Of a stretch of 64,000 bases of DNA, positions 8,953 through 17,758 are shown in pieces. The first letter of the stretch is position 1. Every line of letters begins with the position of its first letter. This DNA comes from Kurthia huakuii LAM0618 (lineage in GTDB: Bacteria; Bacillota; Bacilli; Bacillales_A; Planococcaceae), in the NCBI RefSeq assembly GCF_000505545.1, contig NZ_AYTB01000008.1, forward strand, positions 558,001 through 622,000, written 5' to 3'. The translations under genes and the position numbers were made by a program. The notes below the pieces were generated by a model. That model had not been told where the DNA came from. It was given only the letters and a program-made list of their open reading frames with translations, and did not search any database.

Positions 8953-9882
8953 CTAGTAAACTGTTTCCTTGAAGAAAAAGCCGGTATCAAGTGGACGTAA
9001 TGCTGGCTGAATCGCTTCAATCGCTTCGACTAATTCTTCCTTCATATCAATATAAGCATCTTCATCTTCAAAGTATGTATCGATTGCTTTACGATATTGC
9101 GCTACAACGGTTACAACATATGCTTCTTGTTGAAGAACACCTTCAATACGGAATACATCAATACCTACTTCAAACAATTCTTCTAACTCATCAATGATGC
9201 ACATATCTGCCGGTGAAAAAATATGCGTGCCATTATAATCTTCATAAATTGGATATTTATTGCCACGTTCTTTATCATGTAAAAACATATTGCGTGCTTC
9301 TTTACGATTTTCTACTTCCATCGCTTTATCTTGATACAGGAAATAGTTACCTAAAAGTGGGCGTTTTGATTGGAACATACATGTCATACCATGTACTTGC
9401 ACTTCGATTTCCACATTGGCATTTTCTTTGATTTCAACGATTTCTTCAACGCCTAATTCACGTGCAAGATATGTACGCGTTGCACCGCGTTTACCCCAAT
9501 AATTAGCTTGGAACCAGTTTGTTGCAATTGTTTCCGCATCCCAATGAAGCGGTGTCTTAGAATTTATTTCACGCTTTGTCATGACAACAGCTGGGTCGCC
9601 AAAATAAATCGCGTCAACACCAATTTCATCGATTGCTTCCATATATGGCGCTAACAATGGTACACGATCGTTATGAAAAATCGCATTCATTGCGACATAT
9701 ACTTTTTTGTCCGCTGCATGGATTAATGCAGTGGCTGCCTTTACATCTTCCAATGTAAACTCGCCTGCTAAACGTAAACCAAATTTTTCTTCACCAATTA
9801 AAAACGCATCTGCTCCAGCAATAAGTAGCGCTTCTACATGTTTGACTGATTTCGGCGTTACGAGTAATTCAGGTTTCTTCAT
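8953..9882 (-). CDS. trhP1: tRNA 5-hydroxyuridine synthesis protein TrhP1 (U32 peptidase family)
   Basis: This is the smaller U32-family partner, 309 residues, exactly the length of B. subtilis YrrN. It starts MKKPELLVTPKSVKHVE and holds VQVHGMTCMFQSKRPLLGNY near residue 165, the region that is cysteine-rich in TrhP2 but reduced here. That agrees with the two proteins working together. GAGGTG lies eight bases before the ATG at 9882; a TTG directly before it is also possible. It follows trmR closely, so hydroxylation and methylation genes are coexpressed. Confidence 0.88.
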   Translation of the reverse strand: MKKPELLVTPKSVKHVEALLIAGADAFLIGEEKFGLRLAGEFTLEDVKAATALIHAADKKVYVAMNAIFHNDRVPLLAPYMEAIDEIGVDAIYFGDPAVVMTKREINSKTPLHWDAETIATNWFQANYWGKRGATRTYLARELGVEEIVEIKENANVEIEVQVHGMTCMFQSKRPLLGNYFLYQDKAMEVENRKEARNMFLHDKERGNKYPIYEDYNGTHIFSPADMCIIDELEELFEVGIDVFRIEGVLQQEAYVVTVVAQYRKAIDTYFEDEDAYIDMKEELVEAIEAIQPALRPLDTGFFFKETVY

Positions 9883-9896
9883 CAATAGGTCACCTC

Positions 9897-10529
9897 TTAC
9901 TTTTTAATACAAACTAATAACCCATCACCGATTGGGAAAAATGTTGATTGATAGTCTTCGTTTTGAATGACCCAATCAGCAAAATGGTGTAGGTTACGAA
10001 TCATTGTTCTTTTTCTTCTTGGTACATCTTTCATATCTAAATCTGATAAACCATGCATATACATGTTATCGATATATAAAATGCCCCCTTGTTTCACAAG
10101 TGGGCTATATTTATCAAAGAATTTTTGATACTGCCCTTTTGCGGCATCAATAAAGATAGCATCAAAAGTTTCATGAGTGGATGTAACCTCTACTTCCAAT
10201 GCGTCTCCTTCAATGAGCTTAATGCGGTCCGCTACCTCTGAACGTGCAATAAAATCTTTTGCATTCACAATACGTGTCTCATCACGTTCAATAGTAATGA
10301 TTTGACACTGTGGTACTGTCATCGCCATACGAATTGCTGAGTAGCCAATGGCACTACCTACCTCTAAAATTCGTTTAGGCTGTTGAATACGCAACATTTG
10401 TAGCAATGTTTCAATGGCCGGCAACTGCATAATTGGCACATAATTTTCCTCTGCGAACTGTTCCATTTCTAGCAATAAATCACTTCGCTTAGAAATGAAG
10501 GAGCTCGTGTAGGCATCTGAAATATTCAC
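9897..10529 (-). CDS. trmR: tRNA 5-hydroxyuridine methyltransferase
   Basis: This is a class I SAM-dependent O-methyltransferase. B. subtilis TrmR (YrrM) methylates 5-hydroxyuridine 34 to 5-methoxyuridine, so it acts after TrhP1/TrhP2 encoded just downstream. The SAM-binding motif ILEVGSAIGYSAIRMA is near residues 55-70, and FDAIFIDAAKGQY near residue 125 holds the metal/substrate aspartates of the family. The GTG start at 10529 is preceded by AAGGGAG ten bases upstream. The protein has 210 residues, slightly shorter than YrrM. It is the first gene of the unit. Confidence 0.9.
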   Translation of the reverse strand: MNISDAYTSSFISKRSDLLLEMEQFAEENYVPIMQLPAIETLLQMLRIQQPKRILEVGSAIGYSAIRMAMTVPQCQIITIERDETRIVNAKDFIARSEVADRIKLIEGDALEVEVTSTHETFDAIFIDAAKGQYQKFFDKYSPLVKQGGILYIDNMYMHGLSDLDMKDVPRRKRTMIRNLHHFADWVIQNEDYQSTFFPIGDGLLVCIKK

Positions 10530-10626
10530 GTTTAACGCTCTCCCTTACATCTATACAAAATACACTTTATCCTATCATAAATGGTTGTAAAAAGCGAGAG
10601 TACGGGCATTGTGTCACGACTTCGTA

Positions 10627-10668
10627 AAAAAAAATAAAAAAAGAGGTGGCTAATTAGCACACCTCTTT
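10627..10668 (-). terminator. mltG terminator
   Basis: Perfect stem AAAGAGGTG/CACCTCTTT with a GCTAATTAGC-containing loop, followed on the minus strand by a long T-rich run. It lies directly after the mltG stop. Confidence 0.9.
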
Positions 10669-10676
10669 AGCATTTC

Positions 10677-11792
10677 TTATTTAATGTATTTTGCTACATT
10701 TTTTTGATGTTCTGCATATGTTTTCGCAAAGTGATTTTGGCCATCTTTATCCGCCACGAAATAAATATATTCTGTCGTTGCTGGATCAATTGTTGCCTTT
10801 AATGATTCAATACCTGCATTTGCAATTGGCCCTGGTGGTAATCCTTTATTCGTGTAAGTATTGTATGGATTGTCCACTTTTAAATCTTTATATAAGACAC
10901 GATTTTTATGTTTTCCTAATGCATATAATACCGTCGGGTCCGTTTGAAGTGGCATATCTTTTTCAATACGATTGTTAAAGACACTCGCAATCGTTTCGCG
11001 GTCTGTGCTAGCTGTTGCTTCACGCTCTAATAGTGATGCAAAAGTTAAGAAATCATGTACGGACATATTCTTTTCTTTTAACGTCGGTAAATATTGTTGA
11101 ACAACTGTATCGGTTTGTTTGACCATATCGGTTGCGATTGTTTCAAGCGATGGTTCTTTTTCATAAAATGCATACGTTGCCGGATATAAGTAACCTTCTA
11201 AAGCATAACGAATATCTTTGTCGTTTACCGCTTTCGTTACAGTATCAGGGAATTGTTCTTTCATTTTTTTAATGAATTCTTTGCTTGTCACTAAATCCAT
11301 AAATTGCTCTTTCGAATAATTCGTATTTTTTGCGACACGATCAGCAATTTGGTCGATTGTTAATCCTTCTGGTACAGTCAGTGTAAACTCTGGTGTACGA
11401 TAAATTTTACCTGTTTTCAAACTTTTAATAATTTCTTCAATCGTCATAGACGGCGATAAATTATATGTACCTGCTTGGAAACCTGCACTATTATTAAATT
11501 TTGTATAATATTTGAAGATTTTCGCATTTTTAATAATGCCTTTATCTTCTAATGTTGCGGCGATTGTATCAATTGATGAACCGATTGGCACTTCAATTTT
11601 GACGCTTTTATCAGACTCCGTATCAACAGGCTTCAATGCACCTTGTACATAAAAATAGCCCCAAATACCGACAATTAACACAAGCGTAACAATAATAGCC
11701 GTTGCAATTAATACGATTTTTTTAGCGATTTTTTGCTCACTTTGGCGTTGCTCTAATTTTTTCAGTTGCTTTTCAGGCGATTGAGAATCCAC
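10677..11792 (-). CDS. mltG: Endolytic murein transglycosylase MltG
   Basis: MltG cleaves nascent glycan strands at the membrane and helps terminate peptidoglycan chains. The short cytoplasmic tail is rich in K, Q and E. One transmembrane helix spans about residues 27-50. It is followed by a LysM-like region and the YceG domain with EGYLYPATY and the catalytic-loop ASLLEREA near residue 262, then NNRIEKDMPLQTDPTV and NPYNTY. The frame is open to 11900, but GTG at 11792 has AAGGAGGG seven bases upstream, giving 371 residues. The extension would run into the upstream palindrome and is rejected. Confidence 0.93.
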   Translation of the reverse strand: MDSQSPEKQLKKLEQRQSEQKIAKKIVLIATAIIVTLVLIVGIWGYFYVQGALKPVDTESDKSVKIEVPIGSSIDTIAATLEDKGIIKNAKIFKYYTKFNNSAGFQAGTYNLSPSMTIEEIIKSLKTGKIYRTPEFTLTVPEGLTIDQIADRVAKNTNYSKEQFMDLVTSKEFIKKMKEQFPDTVTKAVNDKDIRYALEGYLYPATYAFYEKEPSLETIATDMVKQTDTVVQQYLPTLKEKNMSVHDFLTFASLLEREATASTDRETIASVFNNRIEKDMPLQTDPTVLYALGKHKNRVLYKDLKVDNPYNTYTNKGLPPGPIANAGIESLKATIDPATTEYIYFVADKDGQNHFAKTYAEHQKNVAKYIK

Positions 11793-11849
11793 AACATACC
11801 CTCCTTTTTTCCACATTTCATTATACATGGTTCTAAGCAATTGCACAAA

Positions 11850-11985
11850 AAAGAGGCTGGGACAAAACAGTTCATTTTCCTTTTTTAGCGTTCGCAACAA
11901 AAAACCGGAACCGCGCTGTGGCGCGGTTCCGGTTTTTTTATACTCATCTGAGAGGGTGTTGTTACACGTATGTCCCCGCCTCTTT
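11850..11985. repeat. Nested palindrome with strong terminator core
   Basis: The inner hairpin has a perfect 18-bp stem (11899-11916 with 11921-11938, TGTG loop) bounded by A and T runs, and would terminate transcription on either strand. An outer pair of 14-base arms, AAAGAGGCTGGGAC at 11850-11863 and its complement at 11972-11985 with one mismatch, encloses it. GAGGCTGGGAC arms of this kind recur in intergenic repeats of Firmicutes. It separates the DUF1292 operon from mltG. Confidence 0.85.
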
Positions 11986-11986
11986 A

Positions 11987-12274
11987 TTAATTTGCTGAAT
12001 CATCCAAGCTCATAATGGTATTAATAACTTCTTCGAGCATTTCCCATTCTTCTTCTGATTCAATCTCATAAAGTGCTTCGCCACCATCATCTGCTGGTAA
12101 CACTTCCGCTGCTTCAATAAATACTTCCGCCGTTTCATCATCTGTATCTTCACAGAAAATCAAATACGTCTTTTCACTATTTGTTGGTTCAACGCGAGAT
12201 AAAATTTTATAAACTGTCTCATCGCCATCTTCGTCATATTCAACGAAAGTTAGGCCGTGAAAGTCTTGTGCCAT
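11987..12274 (-). CDS. DUF1292 family acidic protein (paralogue 5)
   Basis: A 95-residue acidic protein with one DUF1292 domain: YDEDGDETVYKILSRVEP, a YLIFCEDTDDE strand and the closing ESEEEWEMLEEVI. It is the last of five tandem DUF1292 genes on this strand. B. subtilis carries one member, YrzB, in the same place. The cysteine in IFCED is not seen in the other copies. The stop codon abuts the nested palindrome, which ends the unit. The function of the family is unknown. Confidence 0.85.
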   Translation of the reverse strand: MAQDFHGLTFVEYDEDGDETVYKILSRVEPTNSEKTYLIFCEDTDDETAEVFIEAAEVLPADDGGEALYEIESEEEWEMLEEVINTIMSLDDSAN

Positions 12275-12289
12275 CGTATAACGCTCCTC

Positions 12290-12805
12290 TTAGTCTTCGT
12301 GACCAGATAAGATTTCAGTTAAGATTTCTTGCACTTTTTCAAATTCTTCGTCTGATTCAATTGGTGCTAAACCTTGCTCACCAGCTTCATTTTCTCTAAT
12401 GATAGCTACTTGAAGTTCTGGATTTTCAACTTCTTCTTCTACAAACGCTACATATGTTTTATCTTCTACAGTAAAGCGTGCGATAACAACAAATGTAATT
12501 TCATTACCATTATCATCTACTGCAACAATATGCTCTGCATTTTCTTCATCTACACCGTTTGATAAACGTTCTAGTACTTCTGCTACTACTGCTTGGTCCT
12601 CTGATGATTCTACTGGTTGTAAATCTTCGTTACCATCTGCATCAACAACGATAACTGCTGCTTGCACTTCAGAACCACCTTCTTTTTCTTCTGCAAATAA
12701 GATAAAATCCTTACCATTTGCTTCAAAGCGTTCGATGACTGCAAAAACGATTTCGTTGCCATTTTCATCTACCGCTACTAAATGTTCGTGGTTGTGCTCT
12801 GCCAT
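12290..12805 (-). CDS. Two-domain DUF1292 protein (paralogue 4)
   Basis: A 171-residue, strongly acidic protein made of two DUF1292 units in tandem. The first covers about residues 8-80 (LVAVDENGNEIVFAVIERFEA, FILFAEEKEGG). The second covers about 92-167 (IVAVDDNGNEITFVVIARFTV, YVAFVEEEVEN). It starts MAEHNHEH, an HNHEH segment also found in the linker of the next paralogue. The two units resemble each other more than they resemble the yrzB-like copy, which suggests an internal duplication. It sits 12 bases downstream of paralogue 3. No function is known. Confidence 0.85.
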   Translation of the reverse strand: MAEHNHEHLVAVDENGNEIVFAVIERFEANGKDFILFAEEKEGGSEVQAAVIVVDADGNEDLQPVESSEDQAVVAEVLERLSNGVDEENAEHIVAVDDNGNEITFVVIARFTVEDKTYVAFVEEEVENPELQVAIIRENEAGEQGLAPIESDEEFEKVQEILTEILSGHED

Positions 12806-12817
12806 TTACGACATCCC

Positions 12818-13360
12818 CTATTCATTATCCATATTGTGTAGTACTTCATCAATTAATGCTAACTCTTCATCGCTGTCAACTGGGAATAGCTCTTGACCAT
12901 TTTCAGTATCTACAAGCTCTGCTGCTTGCATTAAAGGTTGTGCTTCGCTTTCATCATAATAAATGATGTAGTTTTTACCATCGATTTCTAGGCGACGTTC
13001 AATCGCAAAAACAATTTCGTTGCCATCTTCATCTTCAGCATATAAATGCTCGTGATTATGTTCGTGCTCATGATCATGGCCTTGACCTTCTTCAGGTTCA
13101 AATTCTCCTGATTCTACCAAGTCATTTAACATATCATTAATTAAGTCCATTTCTTGTTGCGTTTCGATTTCACCAAACGCTTCACCGCCATTTTCTGTCG
13201 GTACTAATGTTGCGGCTTGAATTTCATTGCCAACTGCTTCGTCATTTGTCGCATAAAAAATAATGTATTTTTTATCGTTTGCTTCAAAGCGTTTCACAAC
13301 AACCAATTCAATTTCTTGGCCTGCATCATTATGAATATATAAACGTTCTAATTCGCTCAT
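12818..13360 (-). CDS. Two-domain DUF1292 protein with His-rich linker (paralogue 3)
   Basis: A 180-residue protein with two DUF1292 units: residues about 5-88 (LYIHNDAGQEIELVVVKRFEA, YIIFYATNDE) and 106-178 (LYAEDEDGNEIVFAIERRLEI, YIIYYDESEA). They are joined by the linker GQGHDHEHEHNHEH near residues 92-105, where His alternates with acidic residues. Such a run could bind divalent metal, but that is only inferred. The HEH-L junction resembles the N-terminus of paralogue 4 (HNHEHLVA), so paralogue 4 may derive from the second half of this gene. Confidence 0.85.
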   Translation of the reverse strand: MSELERLYIHNDAGQEIELVVVKRFEANDKKYIIFYATNDEAVGNEIQAATLVPTENGGEAFGEIETQQEMDLINDMLNDLVESGEFEPEEGQGHDHEHEHNHEHLYAEDEDGNEIVFAIERRLEIDGKNYIIYYDESEAQPLMQAAELVDTENGQELFPVDSDEELALIDEVLHNMDNE

Positions 13361-13374
13361 GTGTTTGCCGCCTT

Positions 13375-13701
13375 CTATGATTGTTTCGATTGCTCGTCAA
13401 TAATTGATTCAATGTACTTCCATTCAGCAGTACTTTCAATTAAATCAAGTTCGCCATCGTCTGTTAAGATTACCGGAATAATATCCGTTTTTCCTGCTTC
13501 ATCTTCTTCATACCCTACAGCTGCATACAATGCAAAGCGTTTACCAAATTTGTTGCCTTTTGCTTCTTTTGTAATAAGTGAAAGCTGTTCGTATAAATTT
13601 TCATTACCATCTTCATCGACTAATGTAATGATTTTGAACGGATCTTCTTGCACTTCGGTGCTGTTTACTTCAACGTTTTCGTTGTTTATTTCTTCGCTCA
13701 C
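13375..13701 (-). CDS. DUF1292 family protein (paralogue 2)
   Basis: A 108-residue acidic protein with an N-terminal tail of about 22 residues rich in N, E and V, then one DUF1292 unit: IITLVDEDGNENLYEQLSLI, NKFGKRFALYAAVGYEEDE and the closing ESTAEWKYIESII. The NKFGK-x-x-x-Y motif is shared with paralogue 1 and with YrzB, so this copy belongs to the YrzB-like branch and not to the NGNEI branch of paralogues 3 and 4. It lies 12 bases downstream of paralogue 1. Confidence 0.85.
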   Translation of the reverse strand: MSEEINNENVEVNSTEVQEDPFKIITLVDEDGNENLYEQLSLITKEAKGNKFGKRFALYAAVGYEEDEAGKTDIIPVILTDDGELDLIESTAEWKYIESIIDEQSKQS

Positions 13702-13713
13702 GTCAACAGCCTC

Positions 13714-13995
13714 CTATGCTTCTGTATTTTCTTCTAAGTTGTTGAAAATGTCTTCGATATATTCTTGTTCTTCAGGTGTTTCGATATCACCTAGTTCGCC
13801 GTCTTCTGAGCCTTCATCGATTGATGCTACATATACGCGCACATCTTCGTCATCTGATTCATCTTCTACATAATAAAAAATGTATGATTTACCAAATTTA
13901 TTGCCCTCATCTGTTGGTTCAATTTTGTAAACGATGACCGCTTGGTGTTCTACGCCCTCTTCGTCAACGATGATAAATGTTTGATTCTCTTCCAT
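13714..13995 (-). CDS. yrzB: YrzB-like DUF1292 protein (paralogue 1)
   Basis: A 93-residue acidic protein, the same length as B. subtilis YrzB and in the same place, right after ruvX. It holds TFIIVDEEGVEHQAVIVYKIEP, NKFGKSYIFYYVEDESDDED and the closing IETPEEQEYIEDIF. The ATG at 13995 is preceded by GAGGTG six bases away; a GTG at 14004 is the first possible start but overlaps the ribosome site. This is the probable ancestral copy of the five. The function of the family is unknown. Confidence 0.87.
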   Translation of the reverse strand: MEENQTFIIVDEEGVEHQAVIVYKIEPTDEGNKFGKSYIFYYVEDESDDEDVRVYVASIDEGSEDGELGDIETPEEQEYIEDIFNNLEENTEA

Positions 13996-14006
13996 TATTG
14001 TCACCT

Positions 14007-14426
14007 CTAAAATGATTTTCGATCTAAATAGCCTTGTAAAATCATTACAGCAGCCATTTTATCAATTACTTTCTTACGATCTTTACGACGAACATCCGCT
14101 TCAATTAAGACACGCTCTGCAGCCATTGTCGTCAAGCGCTCATCCCATAAAGTAACCGGAAGTGCAAATTGTGCTTCTAATTTTTCTTTATAGGCAATCG
14201 ACGCTTCGCCGCGTGGACCAACTGTGTTATTCATATTTTTTGGAAAGCCAACAACAAATTCTTTTACGCCGTACTCTTTAACTAACTCACTAATACGCGC
14301 TAAACCAAATTCGCCGTTTTCTTCATCAATCTTAATTGTTTCGATACCTTGAGCCGTCCAACCAAGTGCATCACTAATTGCAACGCCGACTGTCTTTGTA
14401 CCGACGTCTAAACCCATTACTCTCAT
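14007..14426 (-). CDS. ruvX: Holliday junction resolvase-like protein RuvX (YqgF family)
   Basis: RuvX/YqgF is an RNase H-fold nuclease linked to 16S rRNA 5' end processing and Holliday junction resolution. [19 protein letters not shown] holds the first catalytic aspartate (D6). [21 protein letters not shown] and the late [13 protein letters not shown] carry the other acidic residues. The 139 residues match the family. Its ATG overlaps the stop of ireB by one base, which indicates translational coupling. It precedes the DUF1292 array. Confidence 0.95.
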   Translation of the reverse strand: MRVMGLDVGTKTVGVAISDALGWTAQGIETIKIDEENGEFGLARISELVKEYGVKEFVVGFPKNMNNTVGPRGEASIAYKEKLEAQFALPVTLWDERLTTMAAERVLIEADVRRKDRKKVIDKMAAVMILQGYLDRKSF

Positions 14427-14695
14427 TATTTTGCCTCGTTATTCTTTTTGATATAAAACTTTACTAATTCTTCGACAATCTCATCACGTTCTAATTTACG
14501 CATTTTTGCACGCGCATCTTGATGGCGTGGAATGTACGCAGGATCACCTGATAATAAATAACCTACGATTTGATTGACCGGGTTGTACCCTTTTTCTTCT
14601 AGTGCCGCATGTACAGAAAGCAACGTTTCCTTGACTTCCTGTTCCATAGATTCTTCCGGGAAATTAAATTTCATCGTTTGATCGAACTTACTCAT
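14426..14695 (-). CDS. ireB: IreB family regulatory phosphoprotein
   Basis: This is an 89-residue member of the IreB/YrzL (UPF0297) family. In Enterococcus IreB is phosphorylated by the kinase IreK and lowers cephalosporin resistance. The family hallmarks are [12 protein letters not shown] at the start, then [30 protein letters not shown] and a basic-acidic C-terminus. The conserved threonine in DQTMKF is the site phosphorylated in the family. The ATG at 14695 has GAGGGG eight bases upstream; the open frame to 14719 has no such site. A TATACT -10-like hexamer lies just upstream, after alaS. Confidence 0.93.
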   Translation of the reverse strand: MSKFDQTMKFNFPEESMEQEVKETLLSVHAALEEKGYNPVNQIVGYLLSGDPAYIPRHQDARAKMRKLERDEIVEELVKFYIKKNNEAK

Positions 14696-14761
14696 GCAAT
14701 GCACCCCTCTCAGATTCATTAGAAACCATATACCTAAAGTATAACGGAATTAATGCTGGTT

Positions 14762-17422
14762 TTAAACTGATTTAACCGTTTCGTATACAGATTGTAATGC
14801 AGCGTCAAGTTTTGCAGCGTCTTTTGCACCAGCCATTGCCATGTCTGGACGGCCGCCACCTTTACCGCCGCATTGTTCCGCTACGGATTTCACGATATTG
14901 CCTGCATGATATTCTTTACCCGCGATGTCTTTTGTTACACCTGCACAAAGCATAACTTTATCGTCTGCAACGGCACCAAGTACAACGACTGCATGATTCA
15001 TTTTCGCTTTTAAGTCGTCCATTAATTGACGAAGTTGACCATTATCTTTTGCTTCTACACGCGTTGCAAGAACTGTAACACCGTTAATTTCTTGAGCATC
15101 ATTTAAAATGTCGCCTGCTTGAGCTGCGGCAATTTTCGCTGATAACGATTCATTTTCGCGTTGTTGTTCTTTTAATTCATGTTGAAGGTTTTCAACGCGC
15201 ATTGTTAAATCTTTTGGATTTGCTTTTACTAATGCTGCTGTTGCTTCTAACATATGTTGCTCTTCTTTAGTAGCTTTATATGCTTCTTTACCTGTTACCG
15301 CCTCAATACGACGAGTTCCTGCGCCAATACCGCCTTCAGAAACGATTTTGAATAAACCAATTTCAGAAGAACGTTTCACGTGAATACCACCACAAAGTTC
15401 GATTGAGTAATCTGATACTTGAACAACGCGTACAACATCACCATATTTTTCGCCGAATAATGCCATTGCGCCCATTGCTTTTGCGTCATCGATTGCCATT
15501 TCTTCAATGATCACTTCGATATCATCCCAAATTTTTTCGTTCACTTGTAATTCGATTTGCTCTAATTCTTCCTTCGTTACAGCACCAAAGTGAGAGAAGT
15601 CAAAGCGTAAACGGTCAGGGCCTACATAAGAACCGGCTTGGTTAACGTGATCACCTAAAACATGTTTAAGTGCTGATTGCATTAAATGTGTAGCTGTATG
15701 GTTTTTCACGATTAAGTTACGATCTTCACGGTTTACTGATGCATAAACATCTGCGTTTAATGTTAATTCGCCGCTTTCAATGACGATTGTGTGCAATGGT
15801 TGACCGTTTGGTGCTTTTTGTACATCTTTAACGGTTGCTGTGAATGCTTCATTTGACAACATACCACCATCTGCAACTTGACCACCCATTTCAGCGTAGA
15901 ATGGTGTTTTTGTTAAGATGACTAATACTTCATCACCTTCTGCCGCTACCGTCACTTCTTGACCACCTGCAACCATAGCAACAACTTGTGTATCCACATC
16001 TAACATATCATATCCAACAAATTCAGAAGCTTGCGTTAAGTTTGCTAACACTTCAGATTGTACTTGCATTGAATCCACATCTTGGCGTGCTGCGCGTGCG
16101 CGTGCGCGTTGTGCTTCCATTTCTTTGTCAAAGCCCGCTTCATCAACTGTCATGCCAACTTCTGCTGCATACTCTTCTGTTAATTCCACTGGGAAACCAT
16201 ATGTGTCATATAAACGGAATGCATCTGCACCCGGAATAAATGTTTCACCTTTTGCTTTTTGTGCTTCTACTACATCATTGAAGATAGACAGACCACCATC
16301 TAATGTTTCATGGAAACGAATTTCTTCGTTTTTCACAACTTTCATAATAAATGCTTCTTTTTCAGCTACTTCTGGGTAGAAATCTTGCATGATTGCACCG
16401 ACTGTTGACACTAATTCAAACATAAATGGTTTTTCAATTCCAATTTGTTTTGCGTAACGGACTGCACGGCGTAATAAACGGCGTAACACATAGCCACGAC
16501 CTTCATTTGATGGAAGGGCACCATCACCGATTGCGAATGCTACTGTACGGACATGGTCAGCAATTACTTTGAATGGTGTGTTGATATCTTCTTCAGAACC
16601 AAAGATTTCAGACAATGCAACTTCGTTAGGGCGTTTATATTTACGGTCTGCAAATTGTTCGATTTTTTCAATAATTGGCATGAATAAATCTGTGTCATAG
16701 TTTGTTGGAACATCTTGTACAACCGATGTAATACGCTCTAATCCCATACCTGTATCAATGTTTTGTTTTGGTAGCGGCGTATATGTGCCATCTGGGTTGT
16801 GGTTGAATTGAGAAAATACTAAATTCCAAATTTCAAGGTAACGTTCATTTTCGCCGCCTGTGTATAACTCAGGATCGGTTGCATCGTTACCATATTCTTC
16901 ACCACGATCGTAGAAAATTTCAGAGTTTGGACCAGAAGGACCTTCACCAATATCCCAGAAGTTTCCTTCAAGACGAATTAAACGCTCTTCAGGGATGCCA
17001 ATTTCATTTTTCCAAATGTTATAAGCTTCTACATCTTCTGGATGGATTGTAATTGATAATTTGTCGCCGTCAAAGCCCATCCACTTAGGATCTGTTAAAA
17101 ATTCCCACGCATAGTGAATCGCCTCTTTTTTAAAGTAATCACCGATTGAGAAGTTTCCTAGCATTTCGAAGAATGTATGGTGACGCGCTGTTTTACCAAC
17201 ATTTTCAATATCATTTGTACGAATCGCTTTTTGTGCATTTGTAATGCGTGGATTCTCTGGAACTACTGAACCATCAAAATATTTTTTTAATGTCGCAACA
17301 CCTGAGTTAATCCAAAGTAATGAGTTATCATTGATTGGTACAAGTGGCATACTTGGCTCTTGTTTGTGATTTTTTTCTACGAAAAATTCGATATATTTAC
17401 GGCGAATTTCTGATGCTTTCAT
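14762..17422 (-). CDS. alaS: Alanyl-tRNA synthetase
   Basis: This enzyme charges tRNA-Ala and edits mischarged Ser and Gly. It shows the class II catalytic core ([14 protein letters not shown], then [19 protein letters not shown]), the editing-domain [11 protein letters not shown] near residue 575 and the second zinc ligand set ELCGGIHV near 675. The C-terminal glycine-rich [19 protein letters not shown] belongs to the C-Ala domain. The ATG at 17422 has AGGAGG ten bases upstream and gives 886 residues. Expression is controlled by the T-box leader directly upstream, with its own sigma-A promoter. The upstream extension of the frame lies in the leader and is not used. Confidence 0.96.
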   Translation of the reverse strand: MKASEIRRKYIEFFVEKNHKQEPSMPLVPINDNSLLWINSGVATLKKYFDGSVVPENPRITNAQKAIRTNDIENVGKTARHHTFFEMLGNFSIGDYFKKEAIHYAWEFLTDPKWMGFDGDKLSITIHPEDVEAYNIWKNEIGIPEERLIRLEGNFWDIGEGPSGPNSEIFYDRGEEYGNDATDPELYTGGENERYLEIWNLVFSQFNHNPDGTYTPLPKQNIDTGMGLERITSVVQDVPTNYDTDLFMPIIEKIEQFADRKYKRPNEVALSEIFGSEEDINTPFKVIADHVRTVAFAIGDGALPSNEGRGYVLRRLLRRAVRYAKQIGIEKPFMFELVSTVGAIMQDFYPEVAEKEAFIMKVVKNEEIRFHETLDGGLSIFNDVVEAQKAKGETFIPGADAFRLYDTYGFPVELTEEYAAEVGMTVDEAGFDKEMEAQRARARAARQDVDSMQVQSEVLANLTQASEFVGYDMLDVDTQVVAMVAGGQEVTVAAEGDEVLVILTKTPFYAEMGGQVADGGMLSNEAFTATVKDVQKAPNGQPLHTIVIESGELTLNADVYASVNREDRNLIVKNHTATHLMQSALKHVLGDHVNQAGSYVGPDRLRFDFSHFGAVTKEELEQIELQVNEKIWDDIEVIIEEMAIDDAKAMGAMALFGEKYGDVVRVVQVSDYSIELCGGIHVKRSSEIGLFKIVSEGGIGAGTRRIEAVTGKEAYKATKEEQHMLEATAALVKANPKDLTMRVENLQHELKEQQRENESLSAKIAAAQAGDILNDAQEINGVTVLATRVEAKDNGQLRQLMDDLKAKMNHAVVVLGAVADDKVMLCAGVTKDIAGKEYHAGNIVKSVAEQCGGKGGGRPDMAMAGAKDAAKLDAALQSVYETVKSV

Positions 17423-17471
17423 TGTATATATTCCTCCTAGATTATGATGAATGACGATAGGCAAACGCAAA

Positions 17472-17714
17472 ATAAAAAGTCCCCATCCCTAGAAAGGGAC
17501 GAGAACTATAATAACGTTTTCGTGGTACCACCCTAATTCATATGCAAAAAACCGCATATCTCTTAGCACTATAACGTAGTGAACGGCAGTGATTGGCTGC
17601 ACTCCGGAGTAGCTTTCGGATAAGATATAAGAAGATTCTTGCAGCCTAATGGAACCTCTTTCTTTACATTATATCTCTATCGTACTTTTTCCGTCATCGT
17701 TTTCATCTATTCTA
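17472..17714 (-). promoter_or_regulatory. T-box riboswitch of alaS (specifier GCU, Ala)
   Basis: The minus strand carries the antiterminator T-box GGGTGGTACCACG near 17535-17522. It is followed by a terminator hairpin (GTCCC...GGGGAC) and a TTTTT run near 17480. In stem I an AGTA turn precedes a helix GATAGAGATATAA that pairs with TTATATCTTATC leaving a bulge. The return strand then reads GAAAGCUAC, placing the alanine codon GCU at 17613-17611 in the specifier loop. Uncharged tRNA-Ala should therefore allow read-through into alaS. Confidence 0.93.
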
Positions 17715-17720
17715 TAGATG

Positions 17721-17749
17721 ATTATAAGAAAAAGGTCTGACAGTGTCAA
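17721..17749 (-). promoter_or_regulatory. Sigma-A promoter of the alaS leader
   Basis: TTGACA (17749-17744) and TATAAT (17726-17721) are both perfect and are separated by 17 bases. The promoter starts 10 bases after the recD2 stop codon. Confidence 0.92.
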
Positions 17750-17758
17750 TTGCTAGTG

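Noticed and set aside
11793-11900. N-terminal extension of mltG
   Set aside because: It has no ribosome site, runs into the nested palindrome, and AAGGAGGG is ideally placed before the GTG at 11792.
11850-11985. Nested palindrome as a CRISPR repeat or IS end
   Set aside because: There is only one unit, no spacers, no transposase gene and no target duplication visible.
13361-13873. Long plus-strand open frame opposite the DUF1292 genes
   Set aside because: Serine-rich shadow produced by the acidic codons (GAA/GAT) of the real minus-strand genes; no ribosome site and it crosses two real genes.
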